A DNA stretch of 64,000 bases, taken from Chloroflexota bacterium. Lineage in GTDB: Bacteria > Chloroflexota > Anaerolineae > Anaerolineales > Anaerolineaceae. Made by a program: the position numbers and the translations under genes. The stretch lies in contig JAJXZS010000033.1 of the NCBI GenBank assembly GCA_021779955.1, positions 49,880 through 113,879 on the forward strand, in the 5' to 3' direction. Below, piece after piece: positions 35,298 to 43,354 of this stretch (positions are counted from its first letter, which is position 1; each line of letters opens with the position of its first letter). The notes under the pieces are model-generated. The model was not told the origin of the DNA. It saw only the letters and a program-made list of their open reading frames with translations, and did no database searches.

Positions 35298-35549
35298 TCA
35301 AAAAATCCTCATCCCTTCAGGGACGAAGATTTCTCCGCGGTACCACCCTGCTTGTCTGCAACCTGCCAGACCGCTCAAGATCGCTGTAACGGGCATACCC
35401 GTTGCCGGCTACTCTTCTTCACCGGTAAAGCGTTCCATCGAGTGGACTTGGGCGAGTTCGACCTGATGCACTCTGCGGATGCTGCGCCGGGCTTCCACCT
35501 CGCTCACCCGGCTCGCTGGCAGATCGATCTACTACTCCCAATTTCGCTT
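35298..35549 (-). promoter_or_regulatory. T-box riboswitch (leucine) controlling leuS
   Basis: The leader between tRNA-Ala(GGC) and leuS contains the T-box itself, AGGGTGGTACCGCGG (35335-35350), followed by a terminator with 12-bp stem AATCTTCGTCCC/GGGATGAGGATT and a T6 run (35300-35331). Stem I starts GGGAGTAGTAGATC and has the distal element AGCGAGCCGGGTGAGCGAGG then TGGAAGCCCGGC. A candidate specifier CTC (Leu) follows GAA at 35454-35456. Uncharged tRNA-Leu would bind and favour the antiterminator, raising leuS expression. The T-box motif is clear; the specifier needs structure confirmation. Confidence 0.9.
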
Positions 35550-35552
35550 TAG

Positions 35553-35625
35553 TGGACCCAGGGGGAGTCGAACCCCCGGCCTCCTCAATGCCATTGAGGC
35601 GCGCTCCCAACTGCGCTATGGGCCC
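35553..35625 (-). tRNA. tRNA-Ala, anticodon GGC
   Basis: 73-nt cloverleaf: acceptor GGGCCCA/TGGGTCC, D arm GCGCAGTTGGGAGCGC, anticodon stem CCTCA/TGAGG with loop ATGGCAT (anticodon at 35590-35592), and T arm CCGGGGGTTCGACTCCCCC. Discriminator base A; CCA is not encoded. It reads GCC codons. Its 3' end is only a few bases before the leuS T-box. Confidence 0.96.
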
Positions 35626-35659
35626 AGATTCCTTACCCTTTCGAGCCTGTCTTGCTCAG

Positions 35660-35732
35660 TGGACCTGGGGGGATTCGAACCCCCGGCCTCTTCAGTGCGA
35701 TTGAAGCGCGCTCCCAACTGCGCTACAGGCCC
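35660..35732 (-). tRNA. tRNA-Ala, anticodon CGC
   Basis: 73-nt cloverleaf: acceptor GGGCCTG/CAGGTCC, D arm GCGCAGTTGGGAGCGC, anticodon stem CTTCA/TGAAG with loop ATCGCAC (anticodon at 35697-35699), T arm CGGGGGTTCGAATCCCCC. Discriminator A; CCA not encoded. It reads GCG codons. The body is nearly identical to the neighbouring tRNA-Ala, pointing to local duplication. Confidence 0.96.
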
Positions 35733-35750
35733 AAATTCAAAGGTAGTCAG

Positions 35751-35779
35751 ATTTTACTTGACCGGCCACAGTATGTCAA
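35751..35779 (-). promoter_or_regulatory. Strong promoter of the tRNA-Ala/T-box/leuS unit
   Basis: Minus-strand TTGACA (perfect consensus, 35774-35779) and TAAAAT (35751-35756) with a 17-base spacer. The predicted start is about 12 bases before the first tRNA. No terminator or second clear promoter lies between this point and the T-box. Confidence 0.8.
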
Positions 35780-35823
35780 GGCTAATGCCTGTGGACCTGC
35801 AGCGCTCTCCTCTCTGAGATCTT

Positions 35824-35970
35824 CTCGCGTGCGTCGCGATGGGTTGTGCCAGAGTTGCCGCGGACGAGATCATCTTCATGGACCAGGGCAAGATCGTCGA
35901 GCAATCGATGCTTGAATTGTTCTTCAGGCGCCCCTCCGAGCCGCGCCCTCGGGCTTTTCTATCTCAATTG
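35824..35970 (+). pseudogene. Remnant of a polar amino-acid ABC transporter ATPase (GlnQ-like C-terminus)
   Basis: About 49 codons without start or N-terminal part encode CVAMGCARVAADEIIFMDQG then KIVEQS and FFRRPSEPRPRAFLSQL. This matches the C-terminal end of GlnQ/HisP-type ATPases, where the H-loop and last strands typically read THEMGFAR.VADR..FMD.G.IVE and …FF..P…R.R.FLS. The Walker motifs are missing and the H-loop His is replaced, so it is non-functional. The surrounding 35740-36150 stretch has no other gene that I can support. Confidence 0.75.
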
Positions 35971-36153
35971 CCGGCTCATTCAACCGGTTTCAGGGATCTT
36001 GGAAACAAAGCTCTACTTTCCCATGATCTTGAGGGATTCCATTCATCTTCTTCACGCGTGGAGGAAACCAGAATCAAGCTATATAACAGATCCACATCTG
36101 TGTTCACTATTTTTCCTTTACTCCCGATCATGGCGTGAGCTCCACCTTCACGC

Positions 36154-36159
36154 TATAAT
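36154..36159 (+). promoter_or_regulatory. -10 box of the M24 peptidase operon
   Basis: Perfect TATAAT, 21 bp before the ATG of the peptidase. No convincing -35 box at 16-18 bp upstream. Confidence 0.4.
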
Positions 36160-36179
36160 CGTTCATTGGAGAAAAACCT

Positions 36180-37289
36180 ATGACCGATCAACGTTTAGCC
36201 CACCTTTACGAGCTTCTGTCCTCTTCCGGCGCCGATGCCGTAGCCTTCAACCCGGGTCCGACCATGCTTTACCTTACAGATCTGCATTTTCATCTCATGG
36301 AGCGCCCGACCGTGCTCCTTGTGGCAACAGGGAAGACGCCTGTGCTGGTGCTTCCGGAACTGGAATCCGGCAAGGTTGCCGGATCACGCATTCCGCTCAG
36401 CGCAATCACTTTCAACGACAACCCCGCAACATGGCCTGATGTTTTTCAGAAAGTACTCAAAGGGATGGAACTGACACAGGGCAGAGTGCTCGTCGAGGCG
36501 AATCAGATGCGCTTCCTCGAGATCGATCTGCTCAAACGAGCTGCGCCGGGGCTCGAATTCGTCTCAGGCGGGAGTGTGTTGACCGCACTTCGCATTCAGA
36601 AGGATGCCAGCGAAATCGCAGCGATGAAGAAGGCGGTCCAGATCGCCCAGGCTGCGCTGCAAGCAACATTGAATCAATTCAAGACCGGTATGACCGAAAA
36701 GGAAATCGCCTCAGAATTGATGATCCAGCTCTATCGCGCCGGGTCAGGCGAGGAACTGCCCTTCATGCCCATCGTTGCCTCAGGACCCAACTCTGCCAAC
36801 CCGCACGCCGTTCCGACCGAACGAAAGGTGCAACCCGGTGATCTTCTGCTCATCGACTACGGCGCTTCGTACAATAATTATTATTCCGACCTGACGCGCA
36901 CATTCGCTGTTGGCGGTATTTCACCCGAACTCAAAAAGATCTATGCGGCTGTGATGGGAGCCAATGAAGCAGGCAGGCTTGCAGGGGCGCCCGGTGTGCA
37001 GGCGGGTAAAATCGACCAGGCGGCCCGCAAGATCATCGATGTTGCGGGCTACGGGGCGTACTTCACCCACCGTACCGGCCACGGCCTGGGCATGGAAAGC
37101 CACGAAGAGCCCTACATGTTCGGAGAAAACAGTCTCGTCTTGCGTGAAGGGATGGTCTACACAGTCGAACCTGGGATTTACATGGAAGGCGTTGGCGGAG
37201 TGCGAATTGAAGACAATATCGTTGTCACCGCGTCAGGTTGCGAATCGTTGAGCGATTTTCCGCGTGAATTGACTGTTATAGGCGGCTGA
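36180..37289 (+). CDS. M24 family Xaa-Pro peptidase
   Basis: Cytoplasmic metallopeptidase of 369 aa with the aminopeptidase P / prolidase layout: creatinase-like N-domain (1-130) and pita-bread catalytic domain. The five metal ligands are in LLIDYGASYNNYYSDLTRTF (both Asp), HRTGHGLGMESHEEPY (His), TVEPGIY (Glu) and GGVRIEDNIVVT (Glu). It cleaves peptides next to proline. GGAG lies nine bases before the ATG. It begins a four-gene plus-strand run whose genes abut or overlap. Confidence 0.93.
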   Translation: MTDQRLAHLYELLSSSGADAVAFNPGPTMLYLTDLHFHLMERPTVLLVATGKTPVLVLPELESGKVAGSRIPLSAITFNDNPATWPDVFQKVLKGMELTQGRVLVEANQMRFLEIDLLKRAAPGLEFVSGGSVLTALRIQKDASEIAAMKKAVQIAQAALQATLNQFKTGMTEKEIASELMIQLYRAGSGEELPFMPIVASGPNSANPHAVPTERKVQPGDLLLIDYGASYNNYYSDLTRTFAVGGISPELKKIYAAVMGANEAGRLAGAPGVQAGKIDQAARKIIDVAGYGAYFTHRTGHGLGMESHEEPYMFGENSLVLREGMVYTVEPGIYMEGVGGVRIEDNIVVTASGCESLSDFPRELTVIGG

Positions 37290-38069
37290 ATGAGTTCCAG
37301 AAACGTTCGAACCCCATTGACCATGCATGGCGCTGAACCCTTTCTGCTGCAGGGTGGAAGAACCGGCTGCCTGCTGCTGCACGGATTTACAGGCACGCCA
37401 TTCGAAATGCGTATGCTCGGGTACGACCTGAACCAGGCCGGATACACCGTGCTCGCTCCAAGGCTCTTTGCGCATGCCACCGAACTGGCAGACATGGACC
37501 GCGCACGCTGGCAGGATTGGCAGGCATCGGTGGAGGACGGCTTGAACCTGCTCAAAGGAATCACAGACAGGCAGGTGGTGATGGGGCTGTCCATGGGAGG
37601 GGTATTGGCCTTGTTGACAGCCGCCCGTTTCCCGGTTAGCGCAGTGGTGTCTTTCTCGACGCCTGCCGAGATGCCGGGGCAGCCGCTCTCCGGGCTGCTT
37701 CCAGTTCTGCGCTTCGTCTATCGCAGAGCGCCCAAAGGACGTCCCGATTGGCACAACCCCGATGCCGCGAAGGATCACATCGAATATCCGGCTTATCCCA
37801 CCCCCGCTGCCTATCAGTTCGAAAAGCTGATGCTTGAAATGCTCAAGGAATTGGGTAAAGTCAGCATGCCCGCATTGTTCGTCCAGTCGCACGAAGATGG
37901 CACCATTACGCCCGGCAGCATGGACTACCTGTATGACCACGTCGCTTCACGCGTGAAAGAGCGCATGTGGGTGCAGGACAGCGGTCATGTGGTCATTCGC
38001 GAACCTGAACGTGAAAAGATCTTTCAGGAAGTTCGTTCTTTTGTGCACAATAACCTGGACAATTCATGA
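37290..38069 (+). CDS. Alpha/beta hydrolase, carboxylesterase (Est30-like)
   Basis: 259-aa serine hydrolase. The oxyanion segment is LLLHGFTGTPFEMRML, the nucleophile elbow is VVMGLSMGGVLALL, the acid is in VQSHEDGTITPGSMDYL and the His in VQDSGHVVIREPE. The GTPFEM motif and short lid resemble thermophilic Geobacillus carboxylesterase Est30, which prefers short to medium acyl esters. It begins right after the peptidase stop and overlaps the MFS gene by four bases. Confidence 0.9.
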   Translation: MSSRNVRTPLTMHGAEPFLLQGGRTGCLLLHGFTGTPFEMRMLGYDLNQAGYTVLAPRLFAHATELADMDRARWQDWQASVEDGLNLLKGITDRQVVMGLSMGGVLALLTAARFPVSAVVSFSTPAEMPGQPLSGLLPVLRFVYRRAPKGRPDWHNPDAAKDHIEYPAYPTPAAYQFEKLMLEMLKELGKVSMPALFVQSHEDGTITPGSMDYLYDHVASRVKERMWVQDSGHVVIREPEREKIFQEVRSFVHNNLDNS

Positions 38070-39238
38070 ACCGCAACCTCCTGTTTATCATTCTCTCCCT
38101 GTTCACCTGGGGCATGGGCGAAGGTCTCTTTCTCTATTTTCAGCCCATCTACATGCAGCAGCTTGGCGCCGACCCCATCCTCATCGGCGGCATCCTCGGT
38201 GTGACAGGGGTTGCCATGGCATTGGCGCAGATACCTTCGGGCGTGCTGGCGGATAAGGTCGGCTCACGCGGACTGATGTGGGCTTCCTGGATCTTAGGCG
38301 CGATTTCCGCCGCAATGATGGCCCTGGCGCATTCGCTGCCCCTCTTTGCAGCGGGGATCATCCTTTACGGCGCCTCGGGTTTCGCCATTGCGCCGATGAA
38401 CCGCTACATCACCGGCGTGCGCGGCAAGTTCACGGTCGGGCGATCGCTTACGCTCGTTTCTGGCTTGTACAATCTTGGCGCAGTGATCGGCCCCGTGACC
38501 GGCGGTTTGATCGCGCAAAAATACGGATTCCGCACCATCTATTGGATCTCGACTATCATCTTCGTCCTCTCAACGGTCCTCATCCTGTTCATCGAGAAAA
38601 ATCCGCCGCAGCACCATGAAGATGCGCAGTCGACATCATCCCGCGGCATCCGCAAGAACGCCGTTTTCATTGGTTTTACCGCCATCGTCTTCTTCCTTAT
38701 GTTTGCGCTCTATCTGCCCTTCCCACTGACGCCAAACTTCCTCGAGAATCAGCAGGGATTCAGCAGCAGCACCATCGGCATTCTCGGCACTGTCGGAAGC
38801 CTTGGCAATGCCATTACCATGCTCGTGCTCGGCACTTTGCGCCCGATTGCCGGCTTCATGGTGGGTCAGGTGATGGTGGCAGGGATGTCAGCCCTGTTCA
38901 TGCTTGGCAATACGCCGCTCTGGTTCGGGGCAGGGTATTTCCTGTTCGCGGGATTCAGGTTAAGCAAATCCATGGTTCTTGCTTTTGCCAGGCCGCTCGT
39001 CCACCCTTCCGAGATCGGGTTGGCTTACGGAATCCTGGAAACCGTCAACTCGGTGGCCATCATCCTGGCGCCTGTCGTTGCCGGGTTCTTGTATGACTAT
39101 TCGCCTGTGATGGTCTACAGGGTAGCCCTGATTGCCATGTTGATCACCATCATCGTTTCGGCAGCGGCGTTGCCCCAGTTCAAGCGCAGGTCGCTCGAAG
39201 CGCCTGTTGCCGCAAAGGAGCCGGCGATCGATGATTGA
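38066..39238 (+). CDS. MFS transporter
   Basis: Major facilitator permease of 390 aa with twelve predicted spans. The loop 2-3 signature is in SGVLADKVGSRGLMWAS and the central cytoplasmic loop is at about residues 185-200. C-terminal half includes LSKSMVLAFARPLVHPSEIG. No substrate can be inferred; a drug or metabolite exporter is the usual default. ATGA overlap with the esterase upstream, and 8-base overlap with the MBL gene downstream. Confidence 0.88.
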   Translation: MNRNLLFIILSLFTWGMGEGLFLYFQPIYMQQLGADPILIGGILGVTGVAMALAQIPSGVLADKVGSRGLMWASWILGAISAAMMALAHSLPLFAAGIILYGASGFAIAPMNRYITGVRGKFTVGRSLTLVSGLYNLGAVIGPVTGGLIAQKYGFRTIYWISTIIFVLSTVLILFIEKNPPQHHEDAQSTSSRGIRKNAVFIGFTAIVFFLMFALYLPFPLTPNFLENQQGFSSSTIGILGTVGSLGNAITMLVLGTLRPIAGFMVGQVMVAGMSALFMLGNTPLWFGAGYFLFAGFRLSKSMVLAFARPLVHPSEIGLAYGILETVNSVAIILAPVVAGFLYDYSPVMVYRVALIAMLITIIVSAAALPQFKRRSLEAPVAAKEPAIDD

Positions 39239-39863
39239 CGTCTCTCGCTTTATTCTCGGACCCATCGATAACAATTCCTTCCTGATCGCCGATTCGGATT
39301 CCAGGGAGGCGTTCATCATCGATCCCTCCTTCGACCCCAACCCCATTTTAGACGCAGTCAATGCGAATAAGTTCTTGGTGAAAGCCATCCTGCTCACGCA
39401 TGCCCATTTCGATCACATTGCCGGCGTCGGGTATCTCAACGCCATGCTGCCGCAACCTCTCGACATCGGCATCTCGAGCGCTGACGCTCTGCTCTATGCC
39501 AATCAAGGCAACGCCGCAATTTACGGCTTTCGCCTCGGCGAGCTGCCGCCCATCACACTCACCCTTTTCCATGGTCAGATCTTTTCTCTTGGCAGGGAAA
39601 AGATCGAAGTGAGGGCGGTTCCCGGCCATACGCCGGGTCATGTGCTGTTCTATGTGCCTTCGATATCCGCGGCTTTTTGCGGCGACCTGATCTTCCAGGG
39701 CGGTGTTGGCAGGACCGACCTTGCGGGCGGCGATTGGGACAGACTGGTCGAGAGCATCCGCGAGCAGGTTTTCACCTTGCCGGATAACACCGTGCTCTAT
39801 CCGGGCCATGGCCCATCCACAACTGTGGCAAACGAAAAGATATCCAATCCTTTTCTTCAATAG
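39231..39863 (+). CDS. MBL-fold metallo-hydrolase (glyoxalase II-like)
   Basis: 210-aa metallo-beta-lactamase fold protein. Metal ligands are in LLTHAHFDHIAGVGY, VPGHTPGHVLFYVP, FCGDLIFQGGVGRTDLAGGD and YPGHGPSTTVANE. The short size and the GRTDLAGGD segment fit the YcbL/glyoxalase II-like group, so thioester hydrolysis is possible. The ATG at 39231 (MIDVSRFILGPID) lies inside the end of the MFS gene. A bidirectional terminator follows. Confidence 0.9.
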   Translation: MIDVSRFILGPIDNNSFLIADSDSREAFIIDPSFDPNPILDAVNANKFLVKAILLTHAHFDHIAGVGYLNAMLPQPLDIGISSADALLYANQGNAAIYGFRLGELPPITLTLFHGQIFSLGREKIEVRAVPGHTPGHVLFYVPSISAAFCGDLIFQGGVGRTDLAGGDWDRLVESIREQVFTLPDNTVLYPGHGPSTTVANEKISNPFLQ

Positions 39864-39877
39864 GCTTGTCAAATCAA

Positions 39878-39906
39878 AAGAGCTTCACCAAAATGGTGAA
39901 GCTCTT
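39878..39906. terminator. Bidirectional terminator between MBL gene and rny
   Basis: Perfect 13-bp inverted repeat AAGAGCTTCACCA/TGGTGAAGCTCTT with a three-base AAA loop. On the minus strand it continues into TTTTG; on the plus strand the tail is weaker. It serves the two convergent genes. Confidence 0.8.
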
Positions 39907-39932
39907 GATATTCTGTTCGGATTCGATTCGCG

Positions 39933-41465
39933 TTACTTGGCGAAATCGATCGCGCGTGTTTCGCGGATCACGGTCACTTTGATCTGACCGGGATACTGCA
40001 TGGTCTCTTCGACCTTCTTCGCCACATCCCGTGCAAGGCGGGTGGAAGCCAGGTCGTCGATCTCTTCCGGCCTGACGATGATGCGCACTTCGCGCCCGGC
40101 CTGGATGGCGTAGCTCTGCGATACACCTTTGAACGAATTGGCGATGTCTTCCAGCGCGCGCAGACGCTTGATGTACTGCTCGAGGTCCTCACGACGGGCG
40201 CCAGGGCGTGCCCCGGATATGGCATCGGCTGATTCGACGACGACAGCTTCGATGGATTCCTGCTCCACCTCATGGTGATGCGAGGCCATCGCATTGACTA
40301 CCTTGGGATTGACCCCATACCGCTTGGCGTACTCAGCGCCCAATTGAGCATGTGTGCCGTCGGTGTTGTGGTCCATTGCCTTGCCAAGGTCGTGCAGCAA
40401 GCCGCCGGCGCGGGCAATTTCGACGTCTGCGCCCAACTCAGCTGCGATCACCGCGGAAAGCTTGGCAACTTCGACAGCGTGAGATAGTTGGTTCTGTCCG
40501 TAAGATGTGCGGAACTTCAGGCGTCCGAGCATCTTCAGCACCTCGGGGTGAAGGCCTGCCACGCCTGCATCGAATGCGGCTTCATCACCGGCTTCGACGA
40601 TGGCGTGCTCGACTTCTTTTTCCTCTTCAGCCAGTACCTTTTCAATATGCGCAGGATGGATTCTGCCATCCACGATCAGGCGGTCGAGCGACCGGCGGGC
40701 GATTTCGCGCCTTACCGGGTCGAAGCACGAGATGGTCACGGCTTCCGGTGTATCGTCGACGATCACGTCCACCCCGGCAGCCTGTTCGAATGCGCGGATG
40801 TTGCGGCCATTGCGGCCGACGATCCGACCTTTCATCTCTTCATTCGGCAGGGTCACCAGAGATGTCGACACGCTGACCACATGCTCAGAGGCAACGCGTT
40901 GGATCGCGTCTGTAATGATTTCGCGCGCCCGCCGTTCACCTTCAGCACGGGCTTCCGTCTCGATCTGGCGGATGATGCGTGCCATATCGTTGCGGGCTTC
41001 CTTTTCAGCTTCGCCGAGAAGCACCTGCTTGGCTTCTTCCATGCTCATTTGACCGATCCGCTGGAGTTCTTCCAGTTGATCGGAGTACATCTTCTCGATA
41101 TCGTTGGCGCGTTTGTCCAGGGAGCTTTGGCGTTTGTTCAGGTTCTGCTCGCGCTGCTCGAGGCGTTCGATGCGGTGGTCCAGATCCATGCGGCGTTTCT
41201 GGAGACGCTCATCTTCACGCGAAATGTCCATTCTGCGACGGTTGGTCTCAGACTCGGATTCCTGAAGCAACTTCAGGCTCTTGTCGCGGGTTTCGATCTC
41301 CAGGGTTCGGGCGTCTTCCGTGGCTTTCTTGACGATCCCGTCCGCTTTTACCTGCTGCTCCTTCCGATAGTTCTTCAATCCGAGCAGGACAAGCGCCACA
41401 GCGGCGCCTCCGCCCACGATGATTGCTCCTACAGTTACCAGGATTGTTACCAGTGCGTTAGGCAT
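39933..41465 (-). CDS. rny: Ribonuclease Y
   Basis: Membrane-anchored endoribonuclease that starts mRNA decay. The 510-aa protein has an N-terminal span (VTILVTVGAIIVGGGAAVALV), a long charged coiled coil (about 40-180), a KH domain (GRIVGRNGRNIRAFEQAAGVD) and an HD domain with GGLLHDLGKAMDHNTDGTH carrying the metal-binding His-Asp. The ATG at 41465 is preferred over the TTG at 41471 because GAGGA lies nine bases before it. It is cotranscribed with recX (11-bp gap). Confidence 0.96.
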   Translation of the reverse strand: MPNALVTILVTVGAIIVGGGAAVALVLLGLKNYRKEQQVKADGIVKKATEDARTLEIETRDKSLKLLQESESETNRRRMDISREDERLQKRRMDLDHRIERLEQREQNLNKRQSSLDKRANDIEKMYSDQLEELQRIGQMSMEEAKQVLLGEAEKEARNDMARIIRQIETEARAEGERRAREIITDAIQRVASEHVVSVSTSLVTLPNEEMKGRIVGRNGRNIRAFEQAAGVDVIVDDTPEAVTISCFDPVRREIARRSLDRLIVDGRIHPAHIEKVLAEEEKEVEHAIVEAGDEAAFDAGVAGLHPEVLKMLGRLKFRTSYGQNQLSHAVEVAKLSAVIAAELGADVEIARAGGLLHDLGKAMDHNTDGTHAQLGAEYAKRYGVNPKVVNAMASHHHEVEQESIEAVVVESADAISGARPGARREDLEQYIKRLRALEDIANSFKGVSQSYAIQAGREVRIIVRPEEIDDLASTRLARDVAKKVEETMQYPGQIKVTVIRETRAIDFAK

Positions 41466-41476
41466 TCTCAAATTCC

Positions 41477-42124
41477 TCAGTCTTCAGGATAAGTGTCTTC
41501 AGATTTAGCAAGTTCCCACACGGACCGGACTACCGGTGCAATGGTTCCATAAGAGAAACCGCGCCTCACCAGGAATGCGCTCAGCCGCCTGCGGAATTCC
41601 ATCCCATCATCGATGGACAGCTTCCGTGCGTACTGCGTTGCTGCCATAAGTGCCAGATCCTCATCAGTTGCAGAATCTTCCAACACTTGTTCAATCACCT
41701 CATCTGCTATGCCTTTATGACGAAGCTCCATTGATATCAGCATACGGCTGCGGGGGTGCAGCTCGTTCCGATTCTCGACCCATTGCCTGGCGTAACGATC
41801 GTCTTCGACAAGCCCTGCTTCGCATAAGCGCTGAAGCACAGTGTCGCATTGATCCTCGCTAAATCCATCTGCAACGAGTTTCGAGCGGATTTCTTTTTCC
41901 GTTCTTGGTTTGAGATTGATAAGCTTGAGGGCCTTGGTGTAGGCTACTTCGTTCGCGTCAGAATCGAGCAACGATTCGATCTTTTTTTCATCCAGCCGTT
42001 CGCCTATTTGCAGCCAGGCTGCCACGATCCTGGATAAACCAAATCCGTACTCGCCATCGAGGTAGATGCTTACCCTCTCAGGATTCTTCTTCTGCGCCTT
42101 GATGCCGGTAATCTCGCGTTCCAT
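41477..42124 (-). CDS. recX: Regulatory protein RecX
   Basis: RecX binds RecA filaments and limits recombination. At 215 aa it has the three tandem three-helix repeats: KALKLINLKPRTEKEIRSKL, LVEDDRYARQWVENR then RSRMLISMELRHKGIADEVI, and a last repeat ending RRGFSYGTIAPVVRSV. recA, its usual neighbour, is not in the window. The gene leads the recX-rny unit and is preceded by an unusual AT-rich region. Confidence 0.93.
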   Translation of the reverse strand: MEREITGIKAQKKNPERVSIYLDGEYGFGLSRIVAAWLQIGERLDEKKIESLLDSDANEVAYTKALKLINLKPRTEKEIRSKLVADGFSEDQCDTVLQRLCEAGLVEDDRYARQWVENRNELHPRSRMLISMELRHKGIADEVIEQVLEDSATDEDLALMAATQYARKLSIDDGMEFRRRLSAFLVRRGFSYGTIAPVVRSVWELAKSEDTYPED

Positions 42125-42226
42125 ACAACTTTAACCAAAAACAGCCAAAGAACTGCTGCGCAGCTTCGGCTGTCAATTCATTCAAATAACACTTTACCCG
42201 GTCAGGGGTAAGGGTTCAGCGGTTAT

Positions 42227-42376
42227 TCACTCCAGGAAGCGCTCGCAACGTCGCCCATACGCGAAACAGCTTTTTAGAGGTGTCCGATTTGGACAACTCG
42301 TGAAAGCATGCGTCAATTCGTATATATAAACAACGTTCATATTACCGAACACTTCCTCTTGCCTGATGGTATCCAT
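42227..42376 (-). CDS. Candidate small ORF, 49 aa, upstream of recX
   Basis: Reads MDTIRQEEVFGNMNVVYIYE and ends GRRCERFLE, with three cysteines. A very good ribosome binding site (AAGGAG, five to six bases before the ATG) supports translation. It ends about 100 bp before recX on the same strand. It could be a leader peptide, a small protein or a chance ORF. I recognise no family. Confidence 0.28.
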   Translation of the reverse strand: MDTIRQEEVFGNMNVVYIYELTHAFTSCPNRTPLKSCFAYGRRCERFLE

Positions 42377-42533
42377 CAAAACTCCTTGCGGAGTGAAAAA
42401 ACCTAAACAGACCTGTTTGAATGAATGTCTCAGCCTGGAGCCGCTTCCCCTTCTTGTAATACGGCAGATGAAACAATCTTTTAATTACAATGATTATACA
42501 TTATTTTTTCACAATCTTAAGATATTGCTATCC

Positions 42534-42551
42534 GAATAATATGAATTATTC
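42534..42551. repeat. Operator-like inverted repeat
   Basis: GAATAAT-ATGA-ATTATTC, perfect 7-bp arms with a four-base centre, upstream of the minus-strand TATAAT. Its size and place suggest a regulator binding site. Confidence 0.35.
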
Positions 42552-42786
42552 AATAAATGTCATACCGGCAATCAGCGCCAATTAGCAGCACTTATACTCG
42601 CCGCGTACCAACGCCAGGCAAATTCTTCGAGTCGTGAACCCTCGGCTGTGACATTCTTCCTCTTTTTTTCATGCGGGATTAATTTGGGCAGGGTATACAA
42701 ATTAAATATGACATATTTTGTCTAATTAATTCTTGAGCGGCGAGCCTGCATTGGGCAGCTTGTCAGCGACCACAAAGAGAATAAGA

Positions 42787-43353
42787 ATGCGGAAAATCCT
42801 GTTTCAAAATCTCATCTCGTTGGATGGGTACTTCGAAGGCCCCAAAAAAGAGATCGATTGGCACAATGTGGATGCGGAATTCAACGAATATGCCATCAGC
42901 CTGCTAAACAGGATCGATACGCTGATCTTTGGCCGGGTGACCTACCAATTGATGGCTGCCTACTGGCCCACCCCCGAAGCCAGAACCGACGATCCCAACG
43001 TTGCAGCGGCTATGAACAATATAGCCAAGCTGGTTGCTTCAAAGACCTTAAAGACGGTCGAATGGGAAAATTCGAAGCTAATCCATGGAGATATCCCATC
43101 CGAGATCAGGCGGCTCAAGCAGCTTGAAGGAAAGGACATGGCAGTGTTTGGCAGTTCCACGCTTGCCATAACCTTGATCGACAACGATCTTATCGACGAG
43201 TTCCACCTGATCATCAATCCGCTCGTGCTGGGTGGAGGCAAAACCCTCTTCGAAGGCATCAACCACCGGTTGCCGCTCAAACTTGCAGAAGTCAGAACCT
43301 TCAAGAACGGTAACGTTTTACATATTTACTATCCGATCCGAAAGGAGATGTGA
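42787..43353 (+). CDS. RibD C-terminal/dihydrofolate reductase-like protein
   Basis: 188-aa protein with the DHFR-like fold of the RibD C-terminal domain (YyaP/YwjB group). Markers are ILFQNLISLDGYFEGPKKE, LIFGRVTYQLMAAYWP, the cofactor region GKDMAVFGSSTLAITLIDND and the strongly conserved DEFHLIINPLVLGGGKTLF. Likely an NADPH-dependent reductase of unknown substrate; true folate reduction is not expected. The ATG at 42787 is used; a longer frame from 42733 lacks a ribosome site. The next gene starts immediately after. Confidence 0.9.
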   Translation: MRKILFQNLISLDGYFEGPKKEIDWHNVDAEFNEYAISLLNRIDTLIFGRVTYQLMAAYWPTPEARTDDPNVAAAMNNIAKLVASKTLKTVEWENSKLIHGDIPSEIRRLKQLEGKDMAVFGSSTLAITLIDNDLIDEFHLIINPLVLGGGKTLFEGINHRLPLKLAEVRTFKNGNVLHIYYPIRKEM

Positions 43354-43354
43354 A

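Larger units (their letters stand above)
42125..42786. other. AT-rich intergenic region between recX and the RibD-like gene
   Basis: A 660-bp gap, noticeably richer in A+T from about 42470 to 42730 than neighbouring genes. It contains one small minus-strand candidate ORF, a TATAAT on the minus strand near 42492-42497, a 7-bp-arm inverted repeat at 42534-42551, a short hairpin ACTCC-TTGC-GGAGT at 42380-42393, and a weak plus-strand promoter (TTGGGC-17-TATGAC, 42684-42712). No larger coding region can be supported. It reads as two divergent promoter regions with a long recX leader. Confidence 0.5.

Noticed and set aside
40488..41492. 334-codon open frame on the plus strand
   Set aside because: Antisense to rny, with no start signal and no recognisable family.
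42430..42480. GGCTGAGA within a purine-rich stretch on the minus strand, recalling the TPP riboswitch
   Set aside because: The rest of the THI-element (the ACCTGATCTGG and CAGCGTAGGGA parts) is absent and the downstream gene is recX.
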